From assembly GCA_036375895.1 (NCBI GenBank), contig DASVBJ010000098.1:1-12731 (forward strand): a stretch of 12,731 nucleotides of DNA. The letters are read 5' to 3'. This document shows positions 1-6,311 of the stretch, one piece after another; the stretch's first letter is position 1; each line of letters opens with the position of its first letter. The stretch comes from DASVBJ01 sp036375895 (GTDB lineage: Bacteria > Actinomycetota > Actinomycetes > JACCUZ01). The translations under genes were made by a program, and so were the position numbers. The notes beneath the pieces are model-generated. The model was not told where the DNA came from and searched no databases. It was given only the letters and a program-made list of their open reading frames with translations.

Positions 1-6
1 GGTCGC

Positions 7-258
7 TCACTTCCAGCGGGTGGACAACCCGAAGCCGACCCCGACGAGCCCGAAGCCGATGGCCATGTTCCAGTTGCCGATGCTGCCGATCGGGTAGTCG
101 GTCTGGGTCACGTAGTAGACGACGATCCAGATCAGCCCCAGCACGAAGCAGGACACCATGGCCGGCACGAGCCAGCGGGGGCTGCCGATCCGGACCGCGG
201 TGTTCTTCTCCGGCGGCGGCGTGTAGGCGCTGCGGCGGCGGATCCTGGACTTGGGCAC
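7..258 (-). CDS. crgA: Cell division protein CrgA
   Basis: This 83-residue membrane protein matches the CrgA family, a small actinobacterial divisome component that in mycobacteria and Streptomyces interacts with FtsZ, FtsI and other septal proteins. The sequence shows a basic N-terminus (residues 1-10), a proline-containing stretch, then two hydrophobic segments at about 28-50 and 61-80 joined by a short loop, and ends in RWK, as is typical. Length is normal for the family. The start is GTG at 258-256 with a GAGGAG ribosome-binding site a few bases upstream. It is divergent from the DUF881 operon, as in the equivalent region of other actinomycetes. A nested stem-loop lies directly against the ribosome-binding site, which may affect translation (inference). 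Confidence 0.95.
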   Translation of the reverse strand: MPKSRIRRRSAYTPPPEKNTAVRIGSPRWLVPAMVSCFVLGLIWIVVYYVTQTDYPIGSIGNWNMAIGFGLVGVGFGLSTRWK

Positions 259-268
259 GGGGTCTCCT

Positions 269-310
269 CGGTGGCGGGCTCCGCAGGTGGTGCACCTCAG
301 CCTGCCACCG
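269..310 (-). promoter_or_regulatory. Nested stem-loop in the crgA leader
   Basis: Reading the minus strand, CGGTGGC (310-304) pairs with GCCACCG (275-269), a 7-bp outer stem. Inside it GGCT pairs with AGCC and AGGTG pairs with CACCT around a CAC loop. The 3' arm ends exactly where the crgA ribosome-binding site begins. Such a fold could hide or expose the site, but no function is known and GC-rich leaders fold easily, so this is a structural observation only. Confidence 0.4.
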
Positions 311-339
311 CAGGGGGCGACTTGGTGACTTCAGGCACC

Positions 340-368
340 TTCGCGGGTTGTCGATCGTCGGTTAGCGT
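340..368 (+). promoter_or_regulatory. Candidate promoter for the DUF881-srtE-pabA operon
   Basis: TAGCGT at 363-368 fits the actinobacterial TAnnnT -10 pattern. TTCGCG at 340-345 lies 17 bases upstream as a weak -35. A start near 375 would leave a leader of about 50 bases before the GTG at 426. The -35 match is poor, so the call is tentative. Confidence 0.3.
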
Positions 369-389
369 AGTCGTGCGCGCGGCCGTCAA
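361..389 (-). promoter_or_regulatory. Candidate promoter for crgA
   Basis: On the minus strand TTGACG (389-384) is a good -35 match, followed after 17 bases by GCTAAC (366-361), a weak -10. A start near 354 would give crgA a leader of about 95 bases that contains the nested stem-loop. The hexamers overlap the candidate -10 of the divergent operon, so the two promoters could interfere. No mapping evidence exists. Confidence 0.25.
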
Positions 390-425
390 CGGTGAGCGCG
401 CCCATCATCCGTGGAGGTCAGCAGC

Positions 426-1148
426 GTGCGAGCGGTGTGGCGGCTGGCCGTGCCGCTGGCCTTCGGCCTGGCCGGCATGCTGTTCGTGACCAGCGCCAGC
501 GCCTCCAAGGGGGGCGAGCTGCGTGGCGGCGGCCGCAGCGACCTCCCGGACCTCATCCGGGCCCAGGAGCAGCGCATCGACTCGGCCACCCGTGACGTCG
601 AGCGACTGCGCAAGGAGGTCGACGAGGCCTCCGGGTCCGGGCAGACCGACGAGCGGCTGCAGGCCGCCCGGCAGAAGGCCCAGTCGCTCTCCTTCGCGGC
701 CGGCATGGGTCCCCTCGAGGGCCCCGGACTGACCGTCACGCTCGATGACGCGCCCCGCTCGGCGGACCGGGTGCTGCCCGAGGGCACCAGCCCGGACGAC
801 CTCGTCGTGCACCAGCAGGACGTCCAGGCCGTGGTCAACGCCCTCTGGGTCGGCGGCGCCGAGGCGATCCAGATCATGGACCAGCGGCTGATCTCGACCA
901 GCGCCGTGCGCTGCGCCGGCAACGTGCTCATCCTGCAGGGACGGGTCTACTCCCCGCCGTACGTCATCACCGCCATCGGCGACCCCGATCGCATGGAGCT
1001 GGCCCTGGACTCGTCGGAGAACGTCCAGCTCTACCGCTACTACGCCGACCGCTACCAGCTGCTCTACCGCACCACCGCCCGCGACCAGGTGCGGGTGCCG
1101 GGCTACACCGGCTCGTTGGACCTGCTGTACGCCGAGGCGCCGGCGTGA
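426..1148 (+). CDS. DUF881 family membrane-anchored protein
   Basis: The product (240 residues from GTG 426) has one N-terminal hydrophobic helix (about 5-24), a charged coiled-coil-like stretch (about 45-85) and a C-terminal DUF881 domain (about 95-235). The domain contains the family's typical segment around DVQAVVNALWVGGAEAIQ. DUF881 proteins are found next to crgA in actinomycetes (Rv0012 in M. tuberculosis) and beside division genes in Firmicutes; their biochemical role is not established. I chose GTG 426 because GGAGG at 413-417 sits 8 bases upstream; an in-frame GTG at 411 would overlap that ribosome-binding site. Topology suggests an anchored extracytoplasmic domain. The stop overlaps the sortase start by 4 bases (GTGA), so the two are probably co-translated. 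Confidence 0.9.
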   Translation: MRAVWRLAVPLAFGLAGMLFVTSASASKGGELRGGGRSDLPDLIRAQEQRIDSATRDVERLRKEVDEASGSGQTDERLQAARQKAQSLSFAAGMGPLEGPGLTVTLDDAPRSADRVLPEGTSPDDLVVHQQDVQAVVNALWVGGAEAIQIMDQRLISTSAVRCAGNVLILQGRVYSPPYVITAIGDPDRMELALDSSENVQLYRYYADRYQLLYRTTARDQVRVPGYTGSLDLLYAEAPA

Positions 1149-1837
1149 GGGGACGACCTCGCGCCGCCGTGCGGGGGCTCGGAGAGCTGTTCATCACGGC
1201 GGGCCTGGTGCTGCTGCTCTTCTGCGCCTACCAGCTGTTCTGGACCAACGTCGAGGCGCAGCGGGCGCAGGACCAGGTGACCCACGACATCACCGACGAC
1301 TGGCGCCGGACCGGCCCGCAGGCCCCGCAGACCCGGCCGGGGTCGGGTGCGGTCACGGCCGCAGCGGGCGACGGCTTCGCGTTGCTGCACATCCCCCGGC
1401 TGGGAGAGGGCTGGACCAAGCCCATCGTCGAGGGGGTGAAGCTCGGCGACCTGGCCCGCGGGGTCGGCCACTACCCGCAGACCGCGGGACCGGGCGCCGT
1501 CGGCAACTTCGCGGTGGCCGGCCACCGAGCCACCCACGGCGAGCCGTTCCGCAACCTCGACCGCATGCGCACCGGTGACGTGGTGGTCGTCGAGACCAAG
1601 GACACCTGGTACACCTACGTCGTGGACCGCACCCAGATCGTCGAGCCCACCGACGTGTGGGTGCTCGACCCGGTGCCGGGCAAGCCGCAGGCCAAGCCGT
1701 CGCAGCGGCTGATCACGCTGACCACGTGCAACCCCCGGTGGGCGTCGACCGAGCGGCTCATCGTCTTCGGCCACCTGGAGTCCTCGCGGCCGAAGGCGCA
1801 AGGCCCACCGTCGGTCCTGGCAGCGGGAGGCCGGTAG
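1145..1837 (+). CDS. srtE: Class E sortase
   Basis: This 230-residue protein is a sortase, a membrane-bound cysteine transpeptidase that cuts a C-terminal sorting signal and joins the protein to peptidoglycan precursors. One N-terminal membrane helix (about 15-33) anchors an extracytoplasmic domain that starts around LHIPRLG (81-87). The expected catalytic residues are present: His127 in VAGHRATHG, Cys195 in TLTTCNP and Arg204 in STERL. Position beside pabA and pknB, and the overall pattern, fit the class E sortases of high-GC actinobacteria, which in Streptomyces prefer LAxTG signals. GTG 1145 overlaps the DUF881 stop (GTGA). No protein in this window carries a sorting signal, so its substrates lie elsewhere. 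Confidence 0.93.
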   Translation: MRGRPRAAVRGLGELFITAGLVLLLFCAYQLFWTNVEAQRAQDQVTHDITDDWRRTGPQAPQTRPGSGAVTAAAGDGFALLHIPRLGEGWTKPIVEGVKLGDLARGVGHYPQTAGPGAVGNFAVAGHRATHGEPFRNLDRMRTGDVVVVETKDTWYTYVVDRTQIVEPTDVWVLDPVPGKPQAKPSQRLITLTTCNPRWASTERLIVFGHLESSRPKAQGPPSVLAAGGR

Positions 1838-1996
1838 ATGTACGCGTGGATCTGGCGTCACCTGCCCGGCCCGTGGCCGCTGCGCGCGCTCGCGGCGCTG
1901 GTGCTGACGGTCGGCGTGGTCGCGCTGCTGTTCACGGTGGTGTTCCCCTGGGCCGAGCACGCGCTGCCGTTCCTCAAGGTCACGGTCGACGGGTGA
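1838..1996 (+). CDS. Small single-helix membrane protein (52 aa)
   Basis: An ATG directly abutting the sortase stop codon (TAGATG) opens a 52-codon frame ending in TGA at 1994-1996, which overlaps the pabA start as GTGA. The product begins MYAWIWRHLPGPWPLRAL, has one hydrophobic helix at about 16-38, then FPWAEHALPF and a short VTVDG tail. Zero spacing on one side and a 4-base overlap on the other argue strongly that it is a real translated gene. I recall comparable short membrane proteins at this spot in other actinomycetes, but no function is known. It may assist the sortase or an envelope process (inference from position only). Confidence 0.75.
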   Translation: MYAWIWRHLPGPWPLRALAALVLTVGVVALLFTVVFPWAEHALPFLKVTVDG

Positions 1997-2631
1997 GCGT
2001 CCGGCCGCGACGAGTGCTCGTCGTCGACAACTACGACAGCTTCGTCTTCAACCTGGTCCAGTACCTCGCCCAGCTCGGGGCGGACTGCACGGTCCGCCGC
2101 AACGACGAGGTGCGCGTCGCGGACGCCGAGGGGTACGACGGGGTGCTGCTGAGCCCGGGCCCGGGCACGCCGGAGCGGGCGGGCGTCTGCGTCGACCTCG
2201 TGCGGCACTGCGCCGGCACGGTGCCGGTGCTCGGCGTCTGCCTCGGCCACCAGGCGATCGCCGTCGCCTACGGCGCGACGGTGACCCGGGCACCCGAGCT
2301 GCTGCACGGGAAGACCAGCGAGGTCGTGCATCCCGGCGTCGGCGTGCTCGCAGGCATCCCGTCGCCGTTCACCGCGACCCGCTACCACTCCCTCGCGGTC
2401 GACCCGGACACCGTGCCGCCCGAGCTCGAGGTCACCGGCATGACCCGCAGCGGCGTGGTGATGGGGCTGCGACACCGGTCGCACCCGGTCGAGGGTGTGC
2501 AGTTCCACCCCGAGTCGGTGCTCACAGAAGGTGGTCACCGGATGCTGGCCAACTGGTTGGCGGTGTGCGGTGACGACGAGGCAGTCGCGCGCAGCGCGGG
2601 GCTCTCACCGGTCGTCGCCGAGGCGGGTTAG
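1993..2631 (+). CDS. pabA: Glutamine amidotransferase, PabA/TrpG component
   Basis: The product (212 residues) is a class I glutamine amidotransferase subunit. It releases ammonia from glutamine for aminodeoxychorismate synthase (folate pathway) or anthranilate synthase (tryptophan pathway). It shows VLVVDNYDSFVFNLVQYL at the N-terminus, SPGPGTP (54-60), the nucleophile Cys83 in GVCLGHQ and the His172/Glu174 pair in VQFHPES, so the catalytic triad is complete. The start is GTG 1993, overlapping the preceding stop (GTGA); a later GTG at 2014 would cut into the conserved beta-strand. The gene at this location is called trpG or pabA in other actinomycetes. No partner PabB/TrpE is in the window, so which pathway it serves cannot be decided here; it may serve both. 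Confidence 0.93.
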   Translation: MSVRPRRVLVVDNYDSFVFNLVQYLAQLGADCTVRRNDEVRVADAEGYDGVLLSPGPGTPERAGVCVDLVRHCAGTVPVLGVCLGHQAIAVAYGATVTRAPELLHGKTSEVVHPGVGVLAGIPSPFTATRYHSLAVDPDTVPPELEVTGMTRSGVVMGLRHRSHPVEGVQFHPESVLTEGGHRMLANWLAVCGDDEAVARSAGLSPVVAEAG

Positions 2632-2636
2632 CCGAC

Positions 2637-2660
2637 GCCACCGGACAGCGGTCCGGCGGC
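2637..2660. terminator. Hairpin between convergent operons
   Basis: CCGGAC (2641-2646) and GTCCGG (2651-2656) form a 6-bp stem with an AGCG loop, extended by GCC/GGC across one mismatch. It lies in the 34-base gap between the pabA stop and the end of the DinB-family gene. There is no T-tract, as is common for actinobacterial terminators. Its symmetry would let it serve both operons (inference). Confidence 0.5.
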
Positions 2661-2665
2661 CGGCC

Positions 2666-3172
2666 TCACACGCCGACGGTCCCGTCGATGCCCTCGCGCA
2701 GGAGGTCGGCGTGCCCGTTGTGCCGGGCGTACTCGTGGATCAGGTGCAGCATCACCAGCCGCAGGGACACGTCCTGGCCCCATCTCGCCTGGTGGCCGGT
2801 CACGTCGAGTGACTCCGCCTGCCGCTCGATCCGGCGGGCGTGGGCGACCTCCTCCTGCCAGGCGTCGAACGCCTCCGCGCGAGTGGCCGCGCTCGCGTCG
2901 TACGCCACCTGGTAGTCCTCGTGGTCCGACCACACCAGCGGGATGTCCTCCGCGTTGATCACGCGGCGGAACCACGTGCGCTCGACCTCCGCCATGTGCC
3001 GCACCAGGCCCAGCAGCGAGAGCGTCGACGGCGGCATCGACTCACGGCGCAGCTCCTCGTCGGAGAGCCCGTCGCACTTCATGGCGAGGGTCGCGCGGTG
3101 GTAGTCGAGGAAGGCGCGCAGCGTCTCGCGCTCGTCCGCGAGCAGGGGCGGCCCGACTCGTTCGGTGGTCAC
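2666..3172 (-). CDS. DinB/DUF664 family protein
   Basis: This 168-residue protein resembles the DinB/DUF664 superfamily: four-helix-bundle proteins that bind a metal through histidines and include mycothiol- or bacillithiol-dependent S-transferases and many uncharacterised members. Seen here are LLGLVRHMAEVERTWFRR with His59 and a C-terminal LIHEYARHNGHADLLRE containing His146, His151 and His154, the hallmark DUF664 ending. His59 and His151 are probable ligands; the third is uncertain (Glu147 or another nearby residue). The GTG start lies 11 bases after the pknB stop with only a weak ribosome-binding site, so it probably depends on read-through and coupling from the kinase operon. It is not usually part of this cluster. 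Substrate unknown; a thiol-dependent transferase role is possible but unproven. Confidence 0.85.
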   Translation of the reverse strand: MTTERVGPPLLADERETLRAFLDYHRATLAMKCDGLSDEELRRESMPPSTLSLLGLVRHMAEVERTWFRRVINAEDIPLVWSDHEDYQVAYDASAATRAEAFDAWQEEVAHARRIERQAESLDVTGHQARWGQDVSLRLVMLHLIHEYARHNGHADLLREGIDGTVGV

Positions 3173-3183
3173 CGTGACCGCCG

Positions 3184-4938
3184 TCAGGGCGTGGACGGGG
3201 GCGCCGTCGGGAGCGTCGTGCCGGGCTCGGGGGTCGGCGGCGCCGTCGTCGTGGGCGGGGGCGCCGCGGGGGCCTTCGCCACGACCAGGGTCACCGTGGT
3301 GTCGAGCCGCGCGGTGCCGTCCCCTTGGGGGCTCTGCTGGAGCACGGTGCCCGGCGGCTTCGAGCCGTCCTCGCGCTCGCTGCTCTGCACGGAGAAGCCG
3401 GCGTCCTCGAGCAGCCGGCGCGCCTCGTCGAGCGGCTTGCCGACGACGTCGGGCACCTTGTTGTTGCCGCTCGCCACCTCGAGGTCGACCTTGGAGTTGG
3501 CCGGCACCGTCGTACCCTCGGCCGGGTTGACCTTGGTCACGACGTTGCGGTTCTCGGTGGAGTCGACGTACTTGCGTTCACCCAGCTGCAGCCCGGCCCG
3601 CCGCAGCTCGGCGCTCGCCTCGTCGAGGGAGAGCCCGACGAGCTCGGGCACGGCGACCTCGTCCACCCCGCTCGACACCGTGAGCGAGACCGGTCGGCCG
3701 CTGGCCAGCTCGGTGTTGGGCTCGGGGCTCTGGTCCATGACCTTGCCCTTGTCCACCGTCTCGCTGGCCTTCTGGGTCACGGTGCCGACGGTGAGCCCCA
3801 GCCCGCGGATCTTCGCCTGGGCCTGCGCAAGCGTCAGGCCCTGCACGTCCGGCACGGTCACCTTGCTGGCCCCGCCGCTCTGGTCGAACAGGGCCTTGCC
3901 GACGAGCGCGGCGATGACGAACACGGCGACCACGGCGAGGCCGAGCAGCGCGTAGGCGAGGGCTCGACCGCCACGGTCGCGCCGCTCGGGCTCCTCCCCC
4001 TCGCTCACCGCGGGCAGGGTCGTGGTGCCGGCCATCGCGACCGGAGGACCCAGACGCTCGGTGGCGGGCGCCGGCACCGGTGCGGCCACGGGGCGGCCGT
4101 CCAGCGCCCGGCGGATGTCGGCCCGCATCTCGTCGGCCGTCTGGTAGCGCTGCTCGCGGTCCTTGGTGAGGGCGCGCAGGACGATGGCGTCGGCGGCCGC
4201 CGGGACGTCCGCGTCCAGCGAGGACGGCGGCACCGGCTCCTCACGCACATGCTGGTAGGCGACCGAGACGGGCGAGTCGCCGACGAACGGCGGGCGACCG
4301 GTCAGCAGCTCGTAGAGCAGGCAGCCGGTGGAGTAGATGTCGCTGCGGGCGTCGACCTTCTCCCCACGGGCCTGCTCCGGGGAGAGGTACTGCGCGGTGC
4401 CGATCACCGCCGAGGTCTGGGTCATCGTCGCCGACGTGTCGGCGACGGCCCGGGCGATGCCGAAGTCCATGACCTTGACCTCGCCGGACCGGGTCAGCAT
4501 GACGTTGGCGGGCTTGATGTCCCGATGCACGATGCCGTGCTGGTGGCTGTAGGCCAGCGCTGCCAGGATCCCGTCGACGATCTCCATGGCCCGCTCGGGG
4601 ACCAGCCGGTTGCCCGACGCGAGCAGGTCGCGCAGCGTCGACCCCTCGACGTACTCCATGACGATGTAGGGCACCGGGTTGCCGTCGAGCTGGTCCTCGC
4701 CGGTGTCGTAGACCGCGACGACGGCGGGGTGGTTCAGCGCGGCGGCGGAGTGGGCCTCCCGGCGGAACCGCGCCTGGAACGACGGGTCGCGGGCCAGGTC
4801 GGGGCGCAACATCTTGATCGCGACCGACCGCCCGAGCCGGGTGTCCCTGCCCACATGGACCTCGGCCATGCCCCCACGGCCGAGGAGGTCACCGAGCTCG
4901 TAGCGCCCCCCGAGCTGCTGTGGCAATCCCGTGGTCAC
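3184..4938 (-). CDS. pknB: Serine/threonine kinase PknB with PASTA repeats
   Basis: This 584-residue protein is a membrane receptor kinase that controls peptidoglycan synthesis and division. The cytoplasmic kinase domain (about 13-280) has GRGGMAEV (20-27), Lys42, HRDIKPAN (138-145, catalytic Asp140) and DFG (158-160). Activation-loop Thr173 and Thr175 in TMTQTSAVIGTAQYLSPEQA align with the autophosphorylated threonines of M. tuberculosis PknB. A linker leads to a membrane helix (about 326-350), then three PASTA repeats (about 358-424, 425-491, 492-555) that bind muropeptides or lipid II in homologues, and a Pro/Thr-rich tail (556-584). Mycobacterial PknB has four PASTA repeats. The GTG start overlaps the pknA stop by one base (TAGTG). 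Confidence 0.97.
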   Translation of the reverse strand: MTTGLPQQLGGRYELGDLLGRGGMAEVHVGRDTRLGRSVAIKMLRPDLARDPSFQARFRREAHSAAALNHPAVVAVYDTGEDQLDGNPVPYIVMEYVEGSTLRDLLASGNRLVPERAMEIVDGILAALAYSHQHGIVHRDIKPANVMLTRSGEVKVMDFGIARAVADTSATMTQTSAVIGTAQYLSPEQARGEKVDARSDIYSTGCLLYELLTGRPPFVGDSPVSVAYQHVREEPVPPSSLDADVPAAADAIVLRALTKDREQRYQTADEMRADIRRALDGRPVAAPVPAPATERLGPPVAMAGTTTLPAVSEGEEPERRDRGGRALAYALLGLAVVAVFVIAALVGKALFDQSGGASKVTVPDVQGLTLAQAQAKIRGLGLTVGTVTQKASETVDKGKVMDQSPEPNTELASGRPVSLTVSSGVDEVAVPELVGLSLDEASAELRRAGLQLGERKYVDSTENRNVVTKVNPAEGTTVPANSKVDLEVASGNNKVPDVVGKPLDEARRLLEDAGFSVQSSEREDGSKPPGTVLQQSPQGDGTARLDTTVTLVVAKAPAAPPPTTTAPPTPEPGTTLPTAPPSTP

Positions 4939-6311
4939 TAATCGCCCTTCCCCTTGCCGTGCTTGCCTCTGCCCTTGCCGCCGTCACTCTGGGCGGCCTT
5001 GACCACCGTGAGCGTCACCTGCGTGCCGGGCGACAGTGTCCCGTCGGGGGACACGGCCACAACCGTACCGATGGCGCCTTCGCCGGTGTCGTAGGCCATC
5101 CCGACGCGCAGGCCTGCGTCCTCGAGCTCGGCCCGCACCTCGTCGGCGGGGCGGCCCAGGTAGTCGGCGGCGACGACGGTCACGCCCTCCGGGGTGGTGG
5201 AGGTCGCGGGGGCGGACGACGCCGGTGGGACGGCCGCGTGGCCGGGGTCGGCCCCGGTCAGCGACGCCCGCAGCCATGCGCCGAGCAGCATCAGCAGGAC
5301 GAGGCCGGCCACGGCGGCGGCGGCCAGCCACCCGCGGGAGCGTCGTGCCGGCAGGACGAAACCCGGGTCGGTGTCCGTGCCGCCGCCCGCCCCGGCCTCG
5401 ACCGGGTCGACCACCTGGGTCGCCTCCGGGGCCTGGACGGCGGGCATCGTCCTGGTCGCGTCCACGCCTCCGGCCGCCGGCGCGGCCACCGCCAGGGAGG
5501 TGCTCAGCGCGAGCGCCTCACGGCCCAGCCGGCCCGCGTCCGCTGGCCGCTCGCCGGGCTCCTTGGCCAGCATGCGCATCACCAGGGCACGCACCGGCGC
5601 AGGAACCCCGGCGGGCAGGGCCGGCGGCTCGTCGCGCACCTGGGCCAGGGCCACGCTGACCGGCGTGTCACCTCGGAAGGGCCGCTGCCCGCTCAGGCAC
5701 TCGTAGGCGACCACGCCGAGGGAGTAGATGTCGCTCGCCGGTGTCACCGAGCCGCCGCTGGCCTGCTCCGGCGAGATGTAGTACGCGGTGCCCATGATCG
5801 CGCCGGTCTGCGTGAGCGGCACGGAGTTCGCGGCCCGGGCGATGCCGAAGTCGGTGATCTTGACGGTGCCGTCGGGCATGACCAGCAGGTTTCCGGGCTT
5901 GACGTCCCGGTGCACCACGCCGTTCTCGTGCGCGGCCTCCAGGCCGAGCGCGGCCTGGCCGACGAGGTCGAGCGTGCGTTCCGGCTGGAGCGGGCCCTCG
6001 CGGGAGATCAGCGCGGACAGCGGCTCGCCGTCGACGTGCTCCATGACGAGGTACGGCGAGCCGGCGTCCTCGCCGTAGTCGTAGACGGCGGCGATGCCGG
6101 GGTGCGACAGGCGGGCCGTGTGCCGGGCCTCTGCACGGAACCGCTCGAGGAACGTCGGGTCGTCGGCGTACTCCGGGCGCAGGATCTTGACCGCGACGTC
6201 GCGGCCGAGCACCTCGTCGGTGGCCCGCCACACCTCGCCCATGCCGCCGCCCGCGATCCGCCCGGTGAGCCGGTAGCGGGTGCCGAGCAGCGCGTCGGTC
6301 TCCGGCTTCAC
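4938..6311 (-). CDS. pknA: Serine/threonine kinase PknA with one PASTA-like domain
   Basis: This 457-residue kinase carries a complete catalytic domain (about 11-270): GGGMGEVW glycine loop (21-28), Lys42, HRDVKPGN (134-141, Asp136), DFG (154-156) and activation-loop Thr167/Thr169 before GTAYYISPEQ. After a Thr/Ala/Pro-rich linker come a membrane helix (about 327-348) and one extracellular PASTA-like unit (about 377-438, with DYLGRPADEVRAELEDAGL). A glycine/lysine-rich tail (GKGRGKHGKGKGD) ends the protein. M. tuberculosis PknA lacks a PASTA domain, so this one may sense the wall directly (inference). I chose GTG 6311 because it overlaps the pbpA stop as GTGA and gives the normal kinase N-terminus; the same frame stays open upstream to 6455 but reads low-complexity Arg/Gly residues inside pbpA. 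Confidence 0.95.
   Translation of the reverse strand: MKPETDALLGTRYRLTGRIAGGGMGEVWRATDEVLGRDVAVKILRPEYADDPTFLERFRAEARHTARLSHPGIAAVYDYGEDAGSPYLVMEHVDGEPLSALISREGPLQPERTLDLVGQAALGLEAAHENGVVHRDVKPGNLLVMPDGTVKITDFGIARAANSVPLTQTGAIMGTAYYISPEQASGGSVTPASDIYSLGVVAYECLSGQRPFRGDTPVSVALAQVRDEPPALPAGVPAPVRALVMRMLAKEPGERPADAGRLGREALALSTSLAVAAPAAGGVDATRTMPAVQAPEATQVVDPVEAGAGGGTDTDPGFVLPARRSRGWLAAAAVAGLVLLMLLGAWLRASLTGADPGHAAVPPASSAPATSTTPEGVTVVAADYLGRPADEVRAELEDAGLRVGMAYDTGEGAIGTVVAVSPDGTLSPGTQVTLTVVKAAQSDGGKGRGKHGKGKGD

Noticed and set aside
1657..1992. N-terminal extension of PabA by 112 residues
   Set aside because: It runs over the sortase and small membrane protein genes in another frame, has no domain character, and GTG 1993 precedes the conserved DNYDSF strand at the normal distance.
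3184..3270. Sorting signal in the PknB Pro/Thr tail (LPTAP)
   Set aside because: It is not LPxTG or LAxTG and lacks a following hydrophobic helix and basic end, so it is not a sortase substrate signal.
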